64,000 nucleotides of DNA from Torymus aiolomorphi. Its lineage: Eukaryota > Arthropoda > Insecta > Hymenoptera > Torymidae. Location: positions 171,059,104 through 171,123,103 of the forward strand of contig CM070873.1 in the NCBI GenBank assembly GCA_036365515.1, given 5' to 3'. The stretch's first letter is position 1. The number at the start of each line of letters is the position of its first letter. Below are positions 46,100-57,272 of the stretch, one piece after another. The position numbers were made by a program, and so were the translations under genes. A model generated the notes under the pieces. That model saw only the letters and a program-made list of their open reading frames with translations, ran no database searches and was not told the DNA's origin.

Positions 46100-46853
46100 T
46101 ACCGCGCCGCGTGTGCCAAGAGCAGCACGAGAGACAGCGAGCGAGGAGCCGGTAGCCAGCCCGCCTGCCTGCCGACCCGATACAGCGAGTACTAGAGAGA
46201 GAGAGAGTCATAGCGCGCAATACTGTACGAGTGAGAGAGAGCGAGAGAGTCGAGTGCACTGGCTGCTCCTTCTAAAAGTAAGTCTTATACTCTCATCTCT
46301 CGCGTTAAATGTAAAGGTTTGCACGGAAATCGCCCCGTGCAAACTTTCTGTACCGTGTACGTGCGGGTGTGTGTCAGCCCGCCGTACTTTAACATCGCGC
46401 GCGAGAGTAGCAGCTTCGCCGCGCGCCGCATCGTTCGCGCGTTTGAATACTAACTGACGCGTGCGAACTAACTCATTGTTTTAATCAGCACGTGCGTTGT
46501 TCTTGTATTTATTAGTGATTGTAATATACTGTGATATCTAGTTACTCGTCGCGTTGTTCATTACAACATGTTCTTCTCCCGGATACCGCCGCCTCCGCGG
46601 GAAAACGACTCCGCCGGTCGTTTTCATATCTGAGCATAGCGGCCGCGCGCTTTGCTCCTCGAGCGCGCGCTTTTCACTCAGCGATCCAATTAGTTGGAAA
46701 GCGAAGTTCGCGTGCGATCTTCGCGTTGTTTTCGGGATTCCAGGAGCAGATCCCCGGGCCAGTCATTTTAGTCTGACACCCGCGGCACCGTGTTCTAGGG
46801 CATCGCTGGCCTGTGGCTTTTTGGGATTTTCCCCCACTAGCCATCCCGTTACA
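45851..46853 (+). repeat. 5' LTR, truncated at its left end
   Basis: It matches the 3' LTR from TTAAA(A/G)CGGTCTC onward and ends CCATCCCGTTACA, but it lacks the first 97 bases of the 3' LTR. It carries a (GA)n tract at about 46070-46096, a splice-donor-like AAAAGTAAGT near 46275, and a perfect 10-bp hairpin (GTTTGCACGG and CCGTGCAAAC) at 46317-46344. Confidence 0.9.
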
Positions 46854-46855
46854 AC

Positions 46856-46867
46856 TGGCGCCCAACG
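46856..46867 (+). promoter_or_regulatory. Primer-binding site, tRNA-Lys type
   Basis: TGGCGCCCAACG begins two bases after the LTR end. This is complementary to the 3' end of lysine tRNAs and is the usual gypsy-type primer site. Confidence 0.85.
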
Positions 46868-47524
46868 TTTTGGGGGTGGGGAAGGACCGGCGGCGCGTAC
46901 GTGATTCGCGACAAAGCTTGGCGCGAAGAAGCTCAGCAGCGTAGCTGAGCGTAAGCTGCAAAGAAAGGCACTTCGTGCCGCAGCTCGTAGGCGCGTGTGT
47001 CCGTGTGTAACACAGCCGTGCTGTTGCGAGAGTGCGGTCGAGAGGTTAGGCGAGCGATAGCCAACAATCCTCGATCTAGAGTGCCGACGAGGAGAGATCT
47101 CGATCGCGAAATTTTTGCGTTAGGTAATTGTTTTTAACAATTAAAATTTTTTTAATAACAATTAATCCTTTTTAACGACAAAAATTTTTTTTAAGCGATA
47201 ATTAATTTTTTTTTAAGCGATAATTAAATCTTTTTTTAATTAATTTTTTCTCGACTCGAAAAATTTTTTCTTTTTTTCTCTCGTCTTTCTGATGCGAATT
47301 ATTTTTTTTGGAAGAAAAATAATTTCTTTTTGTTTTTTCTTTTCTCGTGCAGTTAGTGGAAAATCGAGAGAAAGTCGGCAAGCACTCTCGGAACAAAAAG
47401 TTGACTGTGCGCCCGAGTAAAAACTGGAGCGCAAAAATCCCCTCGAACTTCAAAGTTGTTTTTTTATTTTTTTTACGTGAAAAGTGTATTTATTCTTTTG
47501 TGTTTTTTTGTGATATTGTCCGTT
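46868..47524 (+). other. Gypsy leader, left part
   Basis: The untranslated leader is first GC-rich, then low complexity with runs of T and of AATTTTTTTT type. No open frame is supported. The leader resumes after the nested transposon at 50738. Confidence 0.6.
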
Positions 47525-47599
47525 TTGTCACATGTGTCCCATTTTAAAACCACCAGGCAAATATCTCGAAAACTAAGGGAGATGGAAAAACACTTTTAA

Positions 47600-48250
47600 C
47601 ACAAAAGTTGTAGGGTTCAGAGGGGCCCAACTGATCGTGACCTTGGTTATGACCTTGAGGTCAATGATCAAGGTCATTTGAAGGTCAAATCGATTTTTTC
47701 AAATGGGAACCTCCATTTTTGACCTCGTGAATGGAAAGAGCCGAAAATTTTACGTTCAGATATGTCCTTGAGTCAATGCCATGGTCATGGTCATGTTTAA
47801 AATCAAAATCAATCAACGCATCAAAACATTCCCATAATTAGGCATACGAGACAAATTGTTAAATACAAAAGTTGTAGGGTTCAGAGGGGCCCAAGTAATC
47901 GTAACCTTGGTTATGACCTTGTGGTCAATGATCAAGGTCATTTGAAGGTCAAATCGATTTTTTCAAATGGGAACCCCCATTTTTGACCTCGTAAATGGAA
48001 AGAGCGGAAAATTTTACGTTTAGATATGTCCTTGAGTCAAGGCCATGGTCATGGTCATGTTTAAAATCAAAATCAATTAACGCATCCAATCATTCCCATA
48101 ATTACGCATACAGAAGTTGTAGGGTTTGGAGCGGCCCAACTGATCGTGACCTTGGTTATGACCTTGAGGTCAATGATCAAGGTCATTTAAAGGTCAAATC
48201 GTTTTTTTCAAATGGGAACCCCTATTTTTGACCTCGTAAATGGAAAGAGC
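47600..48250. repeat. Tandem units of the left TIR, AGGTCA-rich
   Basis: The motif GTTGTAGGGTT starts units at 47607, 47871 and 48116. Each unit has TGACCTTGGTTATGACCTTG followed by several AGGTCA words, including TCAAGGTCA. The right TIR holds the same units in reverse. Confidence 0.9.
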
Positions 48251-48549
48251 GGAAAATGTTACTATTTTTACTATTATCAATATTTACCAGGGTTAACCAC
48301 TTATATCAAATAATAACAAAAGTTAATAAGTGTTGACCGCCTGTATCCAATAGTGACCGGTAGTATTCAGCATTGATCGGTAATAGTCAATAATTATTAC
48401 TGTTTACATCAAATTGTTTTCAAATTGAGCACACTTATATTGGCACAGAAAATTAAACTTTTTCGTTTTAAAATATTGTATAGTATAATAACATATTATT
48501 TCTTTTGTGGTGTGTTTTGATAAATAATTGCATTTACAACTAAAAAAGA

Positions 48550-49614
48550 ATGCCTGACTATTCTGCTAATGAAATAGTTGACATTCTTCTTATTTTAAGA
48601 GAATGTCGACGAAACTATCGAGAGGCAAGCAGATTGTATCGTGCTCGGTTCCCTCAACGACAACATCCTGATCATACGGTAATACGTGACATTGAACTGC
48701 GCGGTCGACAAGGAAACTTCGTTCGAAGAAGGAGGACACTGAATGAACACGATTATGAAAATAATCCTCGCTTTCTTGCTGTTCTAGCCATGGCACATTT
48801 AAATGTTCATGTCAGTTTACGCGAAATCGAGTTAACAATGGGTATTCCAAGATCTACGGCCAGTAGATATTTACGATATGCGCGTTACCATCCTTACCAC
48901 ATTACTCTAAATCAAGCTTTAACTGTGGAAGATTATCGACGGAGAATAACATTTTGCCAATGGGCATCACAACAAATTACTGATGATGAAAATTTCTTTA
49001 ACAATGTTCTTTTTAGCGACGAGGCTACATTTCAGAGTACTGGTATGTTGAATCGCCATAATTGCCACTACTGGTCTCCTGTTAATCCTCATTGGATGCG
49101 AGAAGTTGATCATCAGCATCGCTGGAATGTAACGGTAGGGAGTGGTATTATTAACGGATGTCTGATTGGACCTTATTTTTTTGAAGGTCACGTAACTCAA
49201 CATACTTATTTACAGTTGCTGAGAGACGAGCTGCCACTCTTTCTAGAAAACGTTGATCTCCATACAAGGGCCAGAATGTCGCTACAACAAGATGGAGGAC
49301 CACATTATGCCAGAATTGTCAGAGATTTTCTTAATGAAAGGTTTAACGGTCGATGGATTGGTAGAGGAGGTCCCGTAGCATGGCCACCAAGATCTCCAGA
49401 TCTGACATCTCCAGATTTTTATTTATGGGGCTTCCTAAAAAATACAGTCTACTGCAACAGGCCAACTACAAGAGATGACATGATTCAAAGGATTACACAA
49501 ATTTGCTTAAGTATTCCACGTCAAGTATTATTAAATACTGTTAGAAACTTTAAAAGGAGAATAGAATGTTGTCAACAAGTAAATGGTGCAACTTTTGAGC
49601 ATCTTCTTCAGTAA
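48550..49614 (+). CDS. DDE transposase with DUF4817-type N-terminus, intact
   Basis: The 354-codon frame begins MPDYSANEIVDILLILREC, matching the DUF4817 helix-turn-helix found at the start of insect transposases, and has no internal stop. A catalytic core follows: LFSDEATF (first Asp), QQDGGPHYAR (second Asp) and SPDLTSPDFYLWG (third Asp), with 40 residues between the second and third Asp. WIGRGGPVAWPPRSPDL is characteristic of the insect family often annotated as Tc3-like. It would bind the TIRs and cut and join DNA. Its ATG is in a good position between the TIRs. It is the only transposase in the window that looks functional. Confidence 0.9.
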   Translation: MPDYSANEIVDILLILRECRRNYREASRLYRARFPQRQHPDHTVIRDIELRGRQGNFVRRRRTLNEHDYENNPRFLAVLAMAHLNVHVSLREIELTMGIPRSTASRYLRYARYHPYHITLNQALTVEDYRRRITFCQWASQQITDDENFFNNVLFSDEATFQSTGMLNRHNCHYWSPVNPHWMREVDHQHRWNVTVGSGIINGCLIGPYFFEGHVTQHTYLQLLRDELPLFLENVDLHTRARMSLQQDGGPHYARIVRDFLNERFNGRWIGRGGPVAWPPRSPDLTSPDFYLWGFLKNTVYCNRPTTRDDMIQRITQICLSIPRQVLLNTVRNFKRRIECCQQVNGATFEHLLQ

Positions 49615-49682
49615 ATGGTGACCGAAATACTTGGATCCTATGACTAAATACACATGAACGTGGAATTTTCCAATGAATTTTT

Positions 49683-49920
49683 AGCTGGCCTGATCATCCC
49701 CGACCTTGCCTTAACTGGCCAGGTCATCTCCGATCTTGCCTTAACTGACCGGGTCATCTCCGACCTTGCCTTAACTGGCCGGGTCATCTCCGACCTTGCC
49801 TTAACTGGCCGGGTCATCTCCGACCTTGCCTTAACTGGCCGGGTCATCTCCGACCTTGCCTTAACTGGCCGGGTAATCTCTGACCTTGCCTTAGGTGACC
49901 GGGTCATCTCCGTCTTTGCT
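49683..49920. repeat. 30-bp minisatellite, about eight copies
   Basis: The unit is close to CCTTGCCTTAACTGGCCGGG followed by TCATCTCCGA, lying between the transposase stop and the right TIR. Because 30 is a multiple of three, both strands stay open. The ISDLALTGRV peptide is a by-product. Confidence 0.9.
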
Positions 49921-49929
49921 CTTAACTGC

Positions 49930-50690
49930 ACGGAAACTGACCATAACTTTGACCATGACCTTGACCCAAGGTCATATCAGAATTTTTCGGTTTTTCTATT
50001 TACGAGGTCAAAAGTGAGGGTTGCCGTTAAACAAAATTGATTTAACCTTCAAACGACATCATCCTTGACCTCAAGTTCATGGTCAAGGTCACGATCAGTT
50101 GGGTCCCTCCAAACACTACAACTTCTGTATTTAACACTCGTATGCGTAATTATGGGAATGTGTGGATGCGTTGATTGATTTTGATTTTAAACATGACCAT
50201 GACCATGACCATGGTCTTGACTCAAGGACATATCTAAACGTAAAATTTTCCGCTCTTTCCATTTACGAGGTCAAAAGTTGGGGTTCCCATTTGAACAAAT
50301 CGATTTGACCTTCAAATGACCTTGATCATTGACCTCAAGGTCATAACCAAGGTTACGATCAGTTGGGCCCCTCTGAACCCTACAACTTTTGTATTTAACA
50401 ATTTGTCTCGTATACCTAATTATGGGAATGTTTTGATGCGTTTATTAATTTTGATTTTAAACATGACCATGACCATGACCATGACCTTGATTCAAGGACA
50501 TATCTGAACGTAAAATTTTTCGCTCTTTCCATTTACGAGGTCAAAAGTGGGGGTTCCCATTTGAAAAAATCGATTTGACCTTCAAATGAACTTGATCATT
50601 GACCTCAAGGTCATAACCAAGGTCACGATCAGTTGGGCCCCTCTAAACCCTACAACTTTTGTATTAAAAGTTTTTTTCCATCTCCCTTAG
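49930..50690. repeat. Tandem units of the right TIR, AGGTCA-rich
   Basis: These are the inverted counterparts of the left units, with CTACAACTTTTGT-type ends near 50110, 50385 and 50655. They contain repeated TGACCATGACCATGACC as well as the AGGTCA words. Confidence 0.85.
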
Positions 50691-50737
50691 TTTTCGAGAT
50701 ATTTGCCTGGTGGTTTTAAAATGGGACATCCGGTATA

Positions 50738-50989
50738 TATATATTATTTCACATATATTTATTTTAAAATTACAAGTGCGAGTAGTTGAGCGGAATTAAT
50801 TACAAATAGTAATTAATTACATAAATAGCTTTTATTTTTTTAGAGCCGCATACGGGAAACCCTCGTGCGTTATCGAGGTTAAGAGTTACCGCCGTAGCTC
50901 TTAGAAAATAACCCGGGTTCGCGTTGAAAAAGCTAGCTCACGGGTTGAAAAGGCAAATTCTCTCTGCCATCAATCCGAATACTACTCGC
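50738..50989 (+). other. Gypsy leader, right part
   Basis: Leader sequence between the nested transposon and gag. The start codon of gag is not certain because the frame used downstream has no clear ATG here. Confidence 0.4.
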
Positions 50990-52928
50990 GCTAGTAAAAT
51001 AAGTTCGTCGGGAAGCACACAGCCAATTGATACCATGCCCGATCATCGCAGTTTGCGGAATCTGCGATACTCAATTTGGCGTATACACAGCCCGAAGAGG
51101 AGATTAACGAGGCCATGCAAGCCCTTGGTCTACAGCAGTCAGATCTGCAGTCAGTGAATATGCTGACTGTGATCAAGTGGCTTATGGGCGATTATAGTGC
51201 CGCCGATTTCGTGCCAAAGGCGAGGCTGTCGGAGCAGCAAGCGTTTGCCTAACGCGAGCAGTCCCGAAGGGCGTTCATCGACTTAACGTTAATGAACAAA
51301 TCTGGGTCGACTATTGTAGATCCCAATACCGACCTAGACCACCCGCACCCGTTCATAACGCTCCTTGATGACCCTATATCGATGCAGAAACTCTAGGAGT
51401 CTCGGAGGATGAACGCTCCACAACAAGCACATAATGCAGTGGTGGAGCCAGCGGAAGAGGCAAACGGACAGGTGGGTTCCGGGACAGAGATATTCATTTC
51501 TGCAGCACGCACCGGGATATCTCCAGCCGAAGCCGAGGGACAGCTTCATCAGCAACAACTGCAGCAGCAGCAAATGAAGCAGCAGCAACAGCAGCTGGAG
51601 CAGCAACAGCAGCAGCAAAGGCTGGAGCAGCAGCGATGGCAGCAACAGCAGCAACAGCAACAACAGCAGCTGGGGCAGCAGGAGCAGTAGCAGCGGCCGC
51701 AAGTGCTCCTGGAAGAGCAGCGCAGGCAACAACAATACCAGAGCAATCAAGAAGAAGAGTCGTTGTTAGCACGAAATGGGCAGCACGGGTTCTGGCAGCA
51801 ATCGCGAAACCCGCCACAGCCGCAAAACCTGGAGCGGCCGCGACAGCGTGAGTCGCGAACCGCTGGGATAGCAGTTGGAGACAGCATATCATTAGAGCAG
51901 CTACTGGCGGTGATCAAAACACGCGTCGAGGAGGTTGAAGAGCTTAAAGAGAATGTACGAATACTGCAAGGATCTCGACATCCAACCTCAAGTACGCACT
52001 TGGAGGGAGTTCAACCCCTAAGCACGGGCCGTAGACGAGGATTACCGCACTTGAACTTCCAAGACACGTTCACGTATGCGGAGTTTAACAGCAGCAGCCC
52101 GAGTCTCCAGTTCCGAACAGAGGCTGCGAGGAATGATACCAGAAATTCTTCCCAGCGCCAGACAAGGAATGGCGCGACGCATGACCCGTCTGAGAGGCAT
52201 ACGTATTTGCCTCAGCAGACGAACCGTGATGTGGGCCGGATAGTCCGAAAATTGCATATCAAGTTCTCAGGGTCCTTAAAGGAGCAGAGCGTCGAGTTAT
52301 TCCTCACGAGAATAGAGGAATGCAGAACTCTAGCTAATCTGACACACGACGCGGTACTTCCGTCGTTGTCAGAGCTCCTAACCGGGGTAGCAGCCACCTG
52401 GTACCGGAGTAAACGCCATACATGGCGATTGTGACCAGATTTCAAAGAGGCCATAACGCACATGTATGGCGGGGCAGGGGGCATCAGCAACGCGTCCTGG
52501 CGAAAATAAACGCGAGGACTCAAGGCAGAGATGAACTTATACGTGATTACGTAGTATATCTACAAGCCATGATCCTCAAGTTAGTTCCGGTGCCTAGCAT
52601 TGCTCAACAGTTAGACATGTTGCACCGGAACACGCAGCCAGAATTGCAAAAGATGGTAAGGCGAAATCAAATTACAGATTACCGGGGACTTCCGGACCTG
52701 GCCCGGAAAGCCGAATTAGCGTTCACGGCAGATAAGGTGTATCACTCGCCACCACCGCCCGAGCGCACGTACATGTCAGAATATGCCTACATGCCGACAG
52801 AGCCGCCCACGGATCATCCGAAAAGCAGAATTCAAGCGTGGCGGCGATGGGGCATCAACAGCACGAGCCTTGAGAGAGCCTCGAGACTATGTTCCGTCGG
52901 ATCATGGCTGAAAGCTTATCGGCCTTGA
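50990..52928 (+). pseudogene. gypsy gag, broken
   Basis: One frame runs from about 50990 to 52434 and is interrupted by stops at 51250, 51394 and 51688. It contains a Gln-rich stretch from CAG repeats (51545-51690) and then VRKLHIKFSGSL and LSELLTGVAATWYRSKRH, a retrotransposon Gag capsid signature. A TGA at 52432 and a frame change lead to the piece ending at 52928, with DYVVYLQAMILKLVP and LDMLHRNTQPELQ. Downstream there is an Arg/Asn/Gly-rich, nucleocapsid-like segment in a third frame. Gag would package the RNA; this copy cannot be translated as one protein. Confidence 0.85.
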
Positions 52929-53854
52929 TAAAGAAAGGCACCGACGAGAACAAGGGGGAAAAGCCTAGCACACCGCCAACCAGAAACCTAAGAGGAAGGG
53001 TAACTGGGAAAATAGGCGGCGGGAGTGCGGGCAAATTACAAACCAACCTAGTGGGGGTAGTAGCTCGACCCACCAGGCTAGGCCGCAAAGTCCGAGAAAT
53101 AACGGAGCTCCACAAAGGGCAGAGTACCGAAGGGAACTCGGATACGAGCAAAAGGGAGGCAACAACAAGCCCAATGCTGCCGGAAACCAACAGGGAAACG
53201 GCCAGGGGGGCAGGTAAACACTACCACAACCCGCCCCCAGCTCTCTCACCAGAGACCGAGGGCAACTCGGTCCAATCGTCTGGAGTGGAGAGCGAAGAAG
53301 TGCTCGTGATTCAACCGAATGTAGTCAACCAAGAAACTTGCTCGCGATGGTGGCTTCATGTATGTGTAGCCGGTTACAGTCTACGAGCACTCTTCGATAC
53401 AGGAGCTTCCTGGACTGGGATGAATTCCATCGGCCTACAGCTCGCTATGGCCTGTGGAAAAGAGTCAATCCCAGCCAGCGGCCTAACGGCGCGGGTGGCA
53501 AAAGGGCAAAGCATAGCAGTGGTTAGCTATGAGTATCTGGCCATGGTCGTAGCTGGCGTGTGCAAAGACGTAGGCGTCGTAATAATGTCAGATCTAGACA
53601 CGGAGTGCTGCTTGGGGGTAAACTTCATTAAGAAGTTTAGCACCGTCTTAGACCCCACAGATAACACGCTGCATCTCAAGGATGACGATGCAAGCGTAAA
53701 GTTAGAAGTAGCCGCCATAAACGCAAACCACACCGTGTCCGTATCAGCTATAGGGTTGGCGGACCCAACAGAGGAACAGCGCAAAGATGTAGAAGCTTTA
53801 ATAGCTCAGCTGATCGGTACACAGAGACATTCGAGGAGCATAAAGTGGTTCTAA
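52889..53854 (+). pseudogene. gypsy protease region with RT junction
   Basis: The open piece contains the aspartic protease motif ALFDTGASWTGM (about 53390) and a conserved-looking LGVNFIKKFSTVLDP. After VEALIAQLIG near 53810 the sequence jumps at once to TFEEHKVVLKSTLDRIQDAG in another frame, which is the end of the RT palm. The fingers and palm, including the YxDD site, are absent. This is a deletion of roughly 180 codons relative to a usual gypsy Pol. Confidence 0.85.
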
Positions 53855-56187
53855 AAAGTACTCTGGACAGGATACAGGACGCGGGCCTCACAATAAATCG
53901 CGAGAAGAGCGTCTTCTATCGCAATGAGATCCAATATCTCGGGGTCATAGTAAATAGAGATGGTTTTAAGCCAGTTCCCGACAAAATAAAGCCCATTATG
54001 GAGTATCCGGTACCGAAAAACCTCCGTCAGCTAAGATGCATCTTAGGAATGGCCTCGTGGTATAGAAAGTTTTTATCGAACTTCGCCACAATTGCTGAAC
54101 CACTGACCGAAATAACGAAAAGGGATCGGAAATATGAGTGGACCACAGCACAAGAAGAGGCCTTCCAAATGCTAAACGCGCTAGTAGCTTCTGCACCGGT
54201 TCTACACAGGTCGGTATCTAACGTGCAGTTTGTCGTGCAAACTGAGGCGAGCGATACAGGTCTGGGAGCGGTGTTATACCAAATAATTGACGGTGACGAA
54301 AGAGTCCTAGAGATCACGAGTTGAACTCTGAGCGCAGCCGAGAGGAATTATAGCGTGACGGAACAAGAATGATTAACAATTCTCTGGGCAATTAAGAAGA
54401 TCCGTCCGTATATAAAGGCCTACGACTTCAAGGTTATCACGGACCATAGCAGCTTGAAGTGGATCCGTGACCTCCAAAACCCGACCGGCAGGTTAGCTAG
54501 GTGGGCTTTGGAGCTGCAGAACCACAGTTTCACGGTCCAACATCAAAAGGGCTCGTTGTTCGAGGAAGAAGAGCTAGCGGTCGCCGCGTTAGAGCTCGAG
54601 CGCGATACAAACGACCACTGGTACCTCAAGATCGTGAAGGAGGTTCAACAGAAGCCGCGAGACTTACCCGCGTTCAAGCTGGCGGGGGGCAGACTGCACA
54701 AGTACGAATCTAATGAAGTCATAGACGAATCTCTCGGCGACGACGATACATGGACGTTAGCAGTCCCTCACGAAAAGCGACGCGAAGTACTGAGAGAATA
54801 CCATGACCTTCCAACTGCTAGGCACTTGGACCGCGAAAAAACTCTAGAGAGAGTATGGCGGAAGTATTATTGGCCACACATGTCTCGAGATGTGGCCTGA
54901 TACGTGAACCAGTGCCAAATTTGCCAGCAGTGCAAAGTCGAACAGCATACTCCAGCAGGATTCATGGGAAGTCGTATAACACAGCGTCCATGGCAAATCG
55001 TGGCCAGCGACATTATGGGACCCCTCCCTAAAATTAAGCGCGGCCACGAATACATTCGCATCTTCCAAGACCTGTTTACACGCTGGATTGAAGTAATTCC
55101 GATAAAAAGGGCAGATGGCAAATCGATGATAAAAGGGCTCAACGAACGAGTATGTCTGCGGTTCGCAGTCCCCGAGGTGTTTCTCTCCAATAATGGAACT
55201 GAATTTAAGAATACACCCTTAGAGGTATTCTTAAAGGAGAGAAACGTGCATCACACGTTTACACCACGATATCACCCTCAAGCCAATCCCGTCAAGCGTG
55301 TGAACCGAACGGTGAAGACCATGATCATGTCTTACGCTGAGGAGAATCACCGGCCCTGGGATGAGCATCTGAACGCGCTGGCGTCCGCGTACAGTGCAGC
55401 CGAACACAGCTCCACCAAAATAAGTCCTGCCATGCTCATTTACGGTCGACAGCCTGACCCGCCGAACACACTAAGGCGGGAGCAAGACAGGTTAGCCGAA
55501 GAGCAAGGATAGCAAGACGCGATAAATAATTGGGTGGCGCGCATGGACAAGTTCCGCGAATTACACGTTCGAGCGGCGTCCGACGCGCAAGCGGAGTAGG
55601 CGAGACAAGCCAATTATTATGACGCTCATCGTCGACCTCCGGAATTCTGTCTAGGCGATCGCGTATAGAGACAGAATAAGGTACTATCTTCTGCAGCTGA
55701 GGAGATTTCTGCCAAATTAGCCCCGAAGTACGCGGAGCCATACACGATTGTGAATATTCTAGGCGAAAACACCTATGAGATCCAAGATGAGGATGGTCGA
55801 AAGATACGTCCCGTCCATGCGCAGCAACTCATGCGATACGTCTCCGCAGAAGAGCCCAAGGACTACTTGGACAAAAGTAGTCCGAAATTAGCCCAATCGC
55901 TACCACCAAGGGACTCTTCAGTTGAGCGTGGCGCGCCAACGGACAATAGAGGTAGCCAGGGGAATGTACAGCCTCGGGCGACGGCTCAGAGGCGCGGTCC
56001 ACCTCGTAAGACCGCGCTATTAGTTAGGCCAGGAAAGCGTGCGAGCGACGGCCGACCTACGCGTGTGGTCGGTCCAACAGAGTCCAAGCGAGGCCCAGGG
56101 AGGCCAAAGGGCTCGAAGAAGAAGGCTGCACCTGCTGATGTTGGGCCAAGTAGCCCCTGTCAGACCCGGGCGTCCAAAAAGCGCTAA
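53845..56187 (+). pseudogene. gypsy RT thumb, RNase H and integrase
   Basis: One frame covers the RT thumb (SVFYRNEIQYLGVIVNRDG), RNase H (VVQTEASDTGLGAVLY and later ITDHSSLKW), the integrase zinc domain (EYHD, ARHLD, then CQICQQC) and the integrase core with a basic C-terminal tail. Six stops interrupt it (near 54322, 54370, 54898, 55510, 55597 and 55666). In RNase H the first acidic residue is Glu. In integrase the second catalytic position reads Asn (LSNNGTEF) and the third reads Lys (NPVKRVNR). The enzyme could not be active. Confidence 0.85.
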
Positions 56188-56293
56188 CTGTGCCGTCCAA
56201 GAATTGTGCCGTCCGTACTAACTCCGTGTTCGTTCTTGTTTTCCGATCCTCATATGCACCACTTTCCGGGATCAATTTGCCTGTTGCAGGACA

Positions 56294-57272
56294 TGCCAGG
56301 CCTGACTCCAGAGATAGCGAAGACGGTGAAGCGGGTCATCGCTGGATTAATCCAGTGTCAAACTGATTCCGCCGTCATCGACTTCCTGGAGCAGGTGGTG
56401 CAAGGGATTGATGCGGTGACGCCGAAACCTCGACCAGTGGAAGACCCCTCCACCCTCGTTATTGAGGAGATAGAGGCACCGGAGCCAGGAAGGGTCCCTG
56501 GAGGCTGGCCGACACAGGCGCCTGTCCGTCCCCGCTCCGGCGACCTCTTCCCCTGAAGGAGCAGCGGGAGGAGAGCGGAACCCGGCCTGAAGAAGTGGCA
56601 CCAGTCGAGCCGACTGGTGCTGGCCGAGCCCCCGAAGAGGAGAATGCCCGAGCCCAGCATTGTGCGCCGGAAGTTGACGTTGGCACGGCTCGGGCCGCAA
56701 AAGGAAAAGGAGAAGATGCTCCGACCCAGGCCCCAAAAAGAGCAGCGACCGATGAAGTCGGTGCGACCTGGGTCCCGGTGGAGCAGGCTCGTGAGGAGGC
56801 GCGGTGCCTCAGCAAGTCCTCGGGCGCTGCGGAGGACGCTTCTCTAGCCCCACTGGACGGTTTTCTCCAGTACCACGGTAAGGCTGGTGAGCGGCAAGCC
56901 GGCAAATGGATAGGCATGGCCCAAGGCCGGCGTGAAGAGCTCGCAGCCGCCGCAGAGGCCAGGGCCGCCAGGCTGCGCCGCGCCACCTTACGGAAGGAGG
57001 AGGAGGAGGCTCGTCTGGAAGAGGCCAAGCGAGCCAGAGAAGAGTCGAAGGGGACGGCGCTTCGGGCTAAAGAAGAGGCTCAGCGTCCTCGCCAAGAAGA
57101 AGAGGAGCGCCTTCAAAAGGCGTTCGAAGAGGAGAAGGCTGCCCGGGAGGCATTAGACACGCAGGCGCTCTCCCGGTGCTTTATGTGTGGTGAGCTTGGG
57201 ATAAAGAAGTCGAAACACTGCTCCAACCAAGCGCGCCACATGGGGCGCCGGTCTTACTCCCGGGCCAGCTGA
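56294..57272 (+). pseudogene. Third gypsy ORF: coiled coil with CCHC-like end
   Basis: The region lies where env would be but has no signal peptide or membrane segment. It begins with ATG 56294 (MPGLTPEIAKTVKRVI) and changes frame near 56540-56560. A long Ala/Glu/Arg-rich coiled coil follows (about 56920-57160), and then CFMCGELGIKKSKHC, resembling a zinc knuckle with altered spacing. Such a coiled coil with a zinc motif could bind RNA. I do not recognise the family. Confidence 0.6.

Larger units (their letters stand above)
47525..50737 (+). mobile_element. IS630/Tc1/mariner-group transposon with tandem-repeat TIRs, 3.2 kb
   Basis: The ends ATGTGTCCCATTTTAAAACC (left) and the mirror of GGTTTTAAAATGGGACAT (right) are inverted. 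Behind each end are three tandem units of about 245-265 bp, inverted between the ends (47600-48250 and 49930-50690). The transposase ORF lies between them. The right end reads TATACCGG inward, while the left terminus is degraded. The target duplication is not clear. Confidence 0.9.

Noticed and set aside
46531..46961. Frames on both strands across the 5' LTR end and primer site
   Set aside because: They overlap the LTR border and primer-binding site, have no family match and are not kept in the 3' LTR.
49683..49920. CRISPR-like regular repeats
   Set aside because: The 30-bp units are directly adjacent with no unique spacers. The same holds for the 12-bp and 385-bp arrays.
49644..50040. Repeat proteins on both strands next to the transposase
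   Set aside because: A 30-bp unit without stops explains the open frames. Both strands being open argues against coding.
51334..51892. Leu-, Cys- and Ala-rich frames opposite or alongside gag
   Set aside because: They are the other readings of the CAG-rich Gln stretch in gag.
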